A stretch of DNA of 9,141 nt from contig JAKSCP010000529.1 of the NCBI GenBank assembly GCA_022360535.1, forward strand, positions 1 through 9,141, written 5' to 3'. The notes beneath the pieces are model-generated. The model was not told where the DNA came from. It did no database searches and was given only the letters and a program-made list of their open reading frames with translations. A program made the position numbers and the translations under genes. The stretch comes from Pseudomonadales bacterium (lineage in GTDB: Bacteria > Pseudomonadota > Gammaproteobacteria > Pseudomonadales > Pseudohongiellaceae). Numbering within the stretch: position 1 is the first letter of the stretch; each line of letters begins with the position of its first letter. Positions 5,507 through 9,141 of this stretch are shown here, piece by piece.

Positions 5507-6238
5507 ATGGCCAGGTCCAAAGTCCTTCCGCTCAACATAGGGATCATCGGGAAGCAGCATGTGCTCCCTTACGATTGCGAGATTCAGCGCAGTCGTCGCA
5601 AGACCCTGGCGCTCTATATTCAGCATCGAAAAGTCATCGTGCGTTGCCCCAATCGGGCCTCCAAGCGCGAAGTGCACGAGTTTATTGCTGACAATACAGA
5701 GTGGATTGAAGAACGGCTGTTGGAAGAAGCGCAGCGCGAGCGAGAGATGCTCAGGATAGAGCGCGGCGGGAAAATCTTCTATCGGGCAAGAGAGCTCACC
5801 ATTGTGTTTCGTGAAGGCCGCAAGAAGCGCATCCTGATCGATGGTGATCAGTTCATCATTCAGGGCCATAAACTGAATCCATCGAAAGCGCGGGAGCAGG
5901 TGGAAGACTACTTAATCGATAAAGCCAGCGAATACATCATTCCCAGAGCCCATGGTCTGGCCCGATATCTGGGAGTTGAACACAAAATCAAAGAAATAAA
6001 GTTGCGCAAGACCAAGTCAAAGTGGGGACACTGCACCTCTCAGGGCAATCTTCAGTACAACTGGCTCATCATGTTGGCCCCCTACAGCATCATTGATTAC
6101 ATGATCACTCACGAGGTATGTCATCTGGTGCACATGGACCATTCCCGTAGCTTCTGGAACCTGGTGCAGTCTATTTGCCCAAGCTATGAATACTATGTGG
6201 ACTGGCTAAAGGAGCACGAGCACCGGTTCTGGTTCTAG
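5507..6238 (+). CDS. YgjP-like (DUF45, M48-related) zinc metallopeptidase domain protein
   Basis: A 243-residue protein, the usual length of the DUF45/YgjP family. The zinc motif H202-E-V-C-H206, with a third ligand H212 in H-M-D-H-S-R-S-F-W, matches the family pattern HExxH...NHxxxFW. The preceding K-S-K-W-G-H-C-T-S-Q-G-N-L (171-182) and N-W-L-I-M-L-A-P (185-192) are also diagnostic. The active site is complete. No signal peptide or membrane segment is seen, so it is cytoplasmic. The N-terminal 100 residues are strand-rich and basic, as in the family. The physiological substrate of this family is not established. The start codon follows the methyltransferase stop by two bases, with GGAAG (5491-5495) inside the upstream gene, so translation is likely coupled. 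It converges on trmB with an 18-base gap and no terminator. Confidence 0.9.
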   Translation: MARSKVLPLNIGIIGKQHVLPYDCEIQRSRRKTLALYIQHRKVIVRCPNRASKREVHEFIADNTEWIEERLLEEAQREREMLRIERGGKIFYRARELTIVFREGRKKRILIDGDQFIIQGHKLNPSKAREQVEDYLIDKASEYIIPRAHGLARYLGVEHKIKEIKLRKTKSKWGHCTSQGNLQYNWLIMLAPYSIIDYMITHEVCHLVHMDHSRSFWNLVQSICPSYEYYVDWLKEHEHRFWF

Positions 6239-6256
6239 CCCGAGTCGGAGCCGCCT

Positions 6257-6943
6257 TCATTCCTTCCTGAACAACAAATCCCAGACTCCGTGGCCTAGCC
6301 GCTTGCCGCGTTGTTCGAATTTGGTGGCCGGCCGCTCAGGCTCGTCCCAGAATTTGCCTGGACCACAGTGGTTAATTAGGGTGGGCTCTTGCTCCAGCAC
6401 TTCCAGCATATGCTCGGCATAAGGCTGCCAATCCGTTGCCAGGTGCAGGCAAGCACCGGTTTTCAGTTTGCTCGAAATCAGGGACACGAAAGCTGGTTGA
6501 ATGATGCGCCGTTTATGGTGACGTTTCTTGTGCCAAGGGTCTGGAAAAAAAACCAGGACTCTATCGATCGACTCTTTTTCAAAACAATGCTCCAAAACCT
6601 CCACCGCGTCGTGGCACATTAGTTTCAGATTAGTTAGTTCCGCTTGATGTGCGCCATGCATGAGCTTGCCAACCCCAGGACGATGCACTTCGATACCGAG
6701 GAAGTTACAGTCGCTCTGAGCACTGGCCATGGCCAGGAGGGAGTCTCCCATGCCGAATCCAATCTCCACGGTTAGGGGTTGCTGTTGTGGATACAACGCA
6801 TTCCAATCCAGCGCAGAAGGCTCGTAATCGATTACATAATCCTGCCAATGTTCATCCAGGGCACGACGCTGTGAATCTGTCAGCCGGCCAGAACGAATAA
6901 CATAACTGCGTATGGGCCGTTTCGAGGGTTTAGGGGCGCTCAT
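6257..6943 (-). CDS. trmB: tRNA (guanine-N7-)-methyltransferase TrmB
   Basis: TrmB methylates N7 of G46 in the tRNA variable loop using SAM. The 228-residue protein (E. coli 239) contains the SAM-binding E-I-G-F-G-M-G (60-66), L-G-I-E-V-H-R-P-G-V-G (82-92), the catalytic and tRNA-binding F-F-P-D-P-W-H-K-K-R-H-H-K-R-R (132-146), A-T-D-W (169-172) and the C-terminal P-A-T-K-F-E-Q-R-G (205-213). All key motifs are intact. The ATG at 6943 gives the expected length, but no clear Shine-Dalgarno precedes it. It is the last gene of the probable DUF423-thiS-thiG-trmB operon, 45 bases after thiG. The thiS-thiG-trmB order is the one known from Pseudomonas. Confidence 0.97.
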   Translation of the reverse strand: MSAPKPSKRPIRSYVIRSGRLTDSQRRALDEHWQDYVIDYEPSALDWNALYPQQQPLTVEIGFGMGDSLLAMASAQSDCNFLGIEVHRPGVGKLMHGAHQAELTNLKLMCHDAVEVLEHCFEKESIDRVLVFFPDPWHKKRHHKRRIIQPAFVSLISSKLKTGACLHLATDWQPYAEHMLEVLEQEPTLINHCGPGKFWDEPERPATKFEQRGKRLGHGVWDLLFRKE

Positions 6944-6988
6944 TGCCAGAAATGTCGTTGGCGTTAGGAGTTCGGGACAAAGACCGAT

Positions 6989-7780
6989 TCAGAAAAAAGT
7001 GCCATCAATAGGCGATGACGCACTGGCATAAAGCCGTCTCGGCATACGTCCAGCCAGGAATGCTTCACGGCCAGACTCAACAGCCTTTTTCATTGCGGAA
7101 GCCATAAGGACTGGATCGCCTGCTTCGGCGATGGCGGTGTTCATCAATACACCATCGCAGCCAAGCTCCATGGCGATGCTGGCATCCGACGCCGTTCCTA
7201 CGCCAGCATCGACAATGATCGGCACCTTGGCGTTCTCCAGAATCATTCGAATGTTGTAAGGGTTGCGAATTCCCAGGCCGGATCCTATGGGTGCACCCAG
7301 GGGCATGACAGCCACATAACCAATCTCTTCCAGGCGCAGCGCGATTAACGGATCGTCACTGGTGTACACCATGACATCGAAGCCATCCTTAACCAGTATC
7401 TCAGCTGCTGCCAGGGTTTCAGTTACATTGGGGTAAAGTGTCTTTTGGTCGCCCAGCACTTCCAACTTGACCAGGGAATGTCCATCCAATAGCTCTCTGG
7501 CCATACGGCAAGTTCTGACAGCGTCATCGGCGGTGTAGCAACCGGCCGTGTTGGGCAGGATGGTGTATTGCTCTGGGGAAATGACATCCAATAAGTTGGG
7601 TTCATCTTTGTTCTGACCCAGATTTACGCGCCTGATGGCCACCGTAATCATTTCTGCCCCACTGGCTTCCAGAGCCAGCTGGTTCTCATTGAAGTCTTTG
7701 TATTTGCCACTGCCGACGATTAGTCGTGAATCATAGGTTTTGCCGGCTACGACCAGAGGCTTGTCTTCAACTGTACTCAT
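6989..7780 (-). CDS. thiG: Thiazole synthase ThiG
   Basis: ThiG builds the thiazole phosphate of thiamine from 1-deoxy-D-xylulose 5-phosphate, dehydroglycine and the sulfur carried on ThiS thiocarboxylate. It is a TIM-barrel enzyme of 263 residues (E. coli 256). The Schiff-base lysine is Lys105 in L-V-K-L-E-V-L-G. Other signatures are L-I-V-G-S-G-K-Y (20-27), I-L-P-N-T-A-G-C-Y-T-A (74-84), M-P-L-G-A-P-I-G-S-G-L-G (159-170), and V-D-A-G-V-G-T-A-S-D-A (191-201) in the phosphate-binding half. A strong GGAAGGAG (7799-7792) lies about 11-13 bases before the ATG. It follows thiS by 33 bases. thiC, thiE, thiF and thiH/thiO are not in the window. Confidence 0.97.
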   Translation of the reverse strand: MSTVEDKPLVVAGKTYDSRLIVGSGKYKDFNENQLALEASGAEMITVAIRRVNLGQNKDEPNLLDVISPEQYTILPNTAGCYTADDAVRTCRMARELLDGHSLVKLEVLGDQKTLYPNVTETLAAAEILVKDGFDVMVYTSDDPLIALRLEEIGYVAVMPLGAPIGSGLGIRNPYNIRMILENAKVPIIVDAGVGTASDASIAMELGCDGVLMNTAIAEAGDPVLMASAMKKAVESGREAFLAGRMPRRLYASASSPIDGTFF

Positions 7781-7813
7781 GCTTACGCAATCACTCCTTC
7801 CAACATTAAGGTC

Positions 7814-8014
7814 CTAGCCACCACCTATGGCCTGGACGATCTCAACGACATCTTGATTCACTACCGTATGAGTAGCGTGCTGACTGCGCGGCACGATCTC
7901 TCCATTAATCTCAACCGCGAGTTTGCCTTCGGTAATTTCCAGTTGCCCGAGAAGTTCGCTGAGTGTGAGATTGTCAGCAAATTCCCGAGTCTCGCCGTTC
8001 ACAATAATCTGCAT
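7814..8014 (-). CDS. thiS: Sulfur carrier protein ThiS
   Basis: ThiS is a small ubiquitin-fold protein whose C-terminal glycine is adenylated by ThiF and thiocarboxylated, then hands sulfur to ThiG. This one is 66 residues, begins MQIIVNGE, has the beta-grasp stretch L-A-V-E-I-N-G-E-I-V-P-R-S-Q-H at 32-46, and ends V-Q-A-I-G-G-G, which supplies the required terminal Gly-Gly; the same tail occurs in Pseudomonas ThiS. The ATG at 8014 is the family start, though no clear Shine-Dalgarno precedes it. It lies 23 bases downstream of the DUF423 gene and 33 bases upstream of thiG. No TPP riboswitch could be recognised before it; those are usually found at thiC. Confidence 0.96.
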   Translation of the reverse strand: MQIIVNGETREFADNLTLSELLGQLEITEGKLAVEINGEIVPRSQHATHTVVNQDVVEIVQAIGGG

Positions 8015-8037
8015 GTTGTTTTGATTCTGGTTTCCCG

Positions 8038-8433
8038 CTAAGCGTCACTTGCTGCGTCACGCTCAAGCGTCCACGCAAACTTTGCCAGGCTTCCCCATCC
8101 GATCAGGAATCCCAAACCTCCAATCGGTGTAATGGCACCTAACCAGCGAACGCCGGAAATACTCAGCACATAAAGGCTACCGGAAAAAACGATGATACCA
8201 ACGATGAAGGCCATTGCGCTGAATTGTAGAGCCCTGTCCTGGGGGAACCGCTGCAACAGAATGCTTACCCCAAACAGCGCCAGGCTATGACTCATGTGAT
8301 ACTCAACGCCGGTGTTGAAGGTGGCAAGAAGATCGGGATCCAGCACTGACTCCAGGCCATGGGCGCCAAAAGCACCTAAGGCAACAGCAAGCAGACCGCT
8401 CAGTGCCGCAAGTATCAGAGTTGTTCTAGCCAT
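8038..8433 (-). CDS. DUF423 family inner-membrane protein (YgdD-like)
   Basis: A 131-residue integral membrane protein of the DUF423 family, function unknown. Four hydrophobic segments are visible, near residues 5-24, 47-61, 72-94 and 97-120. Family marks are L-G-A-F-G-A-H-G-L (19-27), a Y-H-M-S-H-S-L-A-L-F stretch (45-54; relatives usually have a Y-Q-x-x-H-A-L-A-L form), F-S-G-S-L-Y-V-L (83-90) and G-A-I-T-P-I-G-G-L-G-F-L-I-G-W (99-113). The short tail is polar. The ATG at 8433 is the only start before an in-frame stop, and it has no Shine-Dalgarno. It heads the leftward cluster with thiS, thiG and trmB. The 23-base gap to thiS suggests co-transcription, but nothing links it to thiamine metabolism. 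Confidence 0.9.
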   Translation of the reverse strand: MARTTLILAALSGLLAVALGAFGAHGLESVLDPDLLATFNTGVEYHMSHSLALFGVSILLQRFPQDRALQFSAMAFIVGIIVFSGSLYVLSISGVRWLGAITPIGGLGFLIGWGSLAKFAWTLERDAASDA

Positions 8434-8518
8434 GGGGGAATCATTTTCGATGCTTTACCCAGTCCAGTACAAGCAGACTTGGTGAACATTCTCAGTTGTG
8501 TTTAGCAAATTGCAGACA

Positions 8519-8544
8519 GAAAAAAGCCGCGAGGGACGCGGCTT
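8519..8544 (-). terminator. Rho-independent terminator of rpoH
   Basis: Read on the minus strand, AAGCCGCG (8544-8537), a five-base loop TCCCT, and CGCGGCTT (8531-8524) form a perfect 8-bp stem, followed by a T-run to 8520. It lies about 47 bases past the rpoH stop and separates rpoH from the DUF423 gene, so the downstream cluster needs its own promoter in 8434-8518. None is obvious there. Confidence 0.9.
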
Positions 8545-8591
8545 ATCAAATCAACATTGAAATTACTTGGTGTTTCTTGGTCTCAAGAAGA

Positions 8592-9141
8592 TCAGGCAGC
8601 CATCCTGGCTTTGATCTTATTCATTGCGTTCTTTTCCAGCTGGCGAATACGTTCTGCTGAAACGCCGTACCTGTCTGCCAGATCATGCAGAGTCGCTTTG
8701 TTATCAGTTAACCAGCGGCTACGCAAAATATCCTGGCTGCGTTCGTCGAGTTCATTCAGAGCAAGGTGCAAACTGTTGTTAGTGACTTCTTCCCACTCAG
8801 CTTCTTCGATACTGAGTGCAAGATCAGAGCTCTGGTCTTCCAGATAGTAAGCCGGTGCGCGATAGGCATTGTCTTCATCGCTATCGGGTTCGGCATCGAA
8901 GGCAGTGTCATAAGCACTCATGCGGCCTTCCATTTGTCGCACTACCTTGGGATCCACTCCCAGGTCCTGCGCCACTGCTTCCGTTTCTTCGTTGTTTAAC
9001 CAGCCCAGCTTCTTCTTGGAGCTGCGCAGATTGAAGAACAACTTACGTTGGGCTTTGGTTGTTGCGATTTTCACAATGCGCCAGTTACGCAGAATGTACT
9101 CATGCATTTCTGCTTTGATCCAATGCACCGCGAAGGAAACC
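8592..9141 (-). CDS. rpoH: Heat-shock sigma factor sigma-32 (RpoH), N-terminal part missing at window edge
   Basis: The C-terminal 182 residues of RpoH, about two thirds of the usual 284; the rest lies beyond the right edge. The first complete codons read V-S-F-A-V-H-W-I-K-A-E, matching region 2 of E. coli RpoH, so the GTG at 9128 is an internal valine and not a start. The RpoH-specific box Q-R-K-L-F-F-N-L-R follows (9044-9018). Region 4 has L-D-E-R-S-Q-D-I-L-R-S-R-W-L and the helix-turn-helix L-A-D-R-Y-G-V-S-A-E-R-I-R-Q-L-E-K-N-A-M. RpoH directs RNA polymerase to heat-shock promoters and is controlled through its mRNA 5' structure and by DnaK and FtsH; those 5' elements are not in view. It ends at the terminator at 8519-8544. 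Confidence 0.97.
   Translation of the reverse strand, partial: VSFAVHWIKAEMHEYILRNWRIVKIATTKAQRKLFFNLRSSKKKLGWLNNEETEAVAQDLGVDPKVVRQMEGRMSAYDTAFDAEPDSDEDNAYRAPAYYLEDQSSDLALSIEEAEWEEVTNNSLHLALNELDERSQDILRSRWLTDNKATLHDLADRYGVSAERIRQLEKNAMNKIKARMAA

Noticed and set aside
7814..7828. Extra glycine at the end of ThiS (Gly-Gly-Gly)
   Set aside because: The protein still ends in the required Gly-Gly, and the same tail is known in Pseudomonas ThiS.
8431..8455. CCCCCAT before the DUF423 gene resembling a sigma-32 -10 box
   Set aside because: It overlaps the start codon, and no CTTGAA-like -35 lies at the right distance.
1..9141. tRNA or rRNA genes, CRISPR arrays, phage genes, replication origin
   Set aside because: No cloverleaf, no regularly spaced repeat array, and no phage or origin signatures were seen on either strand.

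Overview
The window reads as chromosomal DNA of a gammaproteobacterium, of roughly balanced GC content by eye, most likely a free-living or marine member related to Pseudomonas or Cellvibrio. The evidence is gene content and order: coaBC divergent from radC, then rpmB-rpmG; a cmoA-cmoB pair; and thiS-thiG-trmB beside rpoH. The 51-residue L33, the ThiS tail ending in AIGGG and the rpoH/thiSG/trmB neighbourhood are the forms known from Pseudomonas-type genomes. This placement is an inference from remembered families, not a database result.

Layout. 1-353 (-): 5' part of coaBC (coenzyme A synthesis). 519-1193 (+): radC. 1252-1280 (+): a good extended -10 sigma70 promoter, followed by rpmB (1390-1626), rpmG (1657-1812) and an intrinsic terminator (1832-1860). 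1878-2846 (-): a single Y1/REP-associated transposase-like gene whose HUH motif is degenerate (Q-Y-H) and which carries a DnaA domain IV-like C-terminus. 2847-3110: a non-coding stretch with a tandem 10-bp repeat, an imperfect hairpin, a repeated palindrome and a plus-strand terminator-like hairpin. 3111-4821 (-): cmoA then cmoB, the two enzymes that make the cmo5U34 tRNA modification. 4962-6238 (+): a small SAM methyltransferase followed two bases later by a YgjP-type metallopeptidase. 6257-8433 (-): a probable operon of a DUF423 membrane protein, thiS, thiG and trmB. 8519-8544: terminator of rpoH. 8592-9141 (-): rpoH, missing its N-terminal third at the window edge.

Most of the window is housekeeping: CoA and thiamine synthesis, ribosomal proteins, wobble U34 and m7G46 tRNA modification, and heat-shock sigma factor. 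The part that stands out is the transposase-like gene and its upstream region. The protein keeps the Y1 fold signatures and the candidate catalytic tyrosine but has lost a metal-binding histidine and the usual N-P after the tyrosine. Its DnaA-like domain has lost the usual D-H-[ST] box-recognition core. With the repeats and hairpins immediately upstream, this looks like a domesticated DNA- or RNA-binding protein, possibly paired with a small transcript or its own binding sites, rather than an active mobile element.
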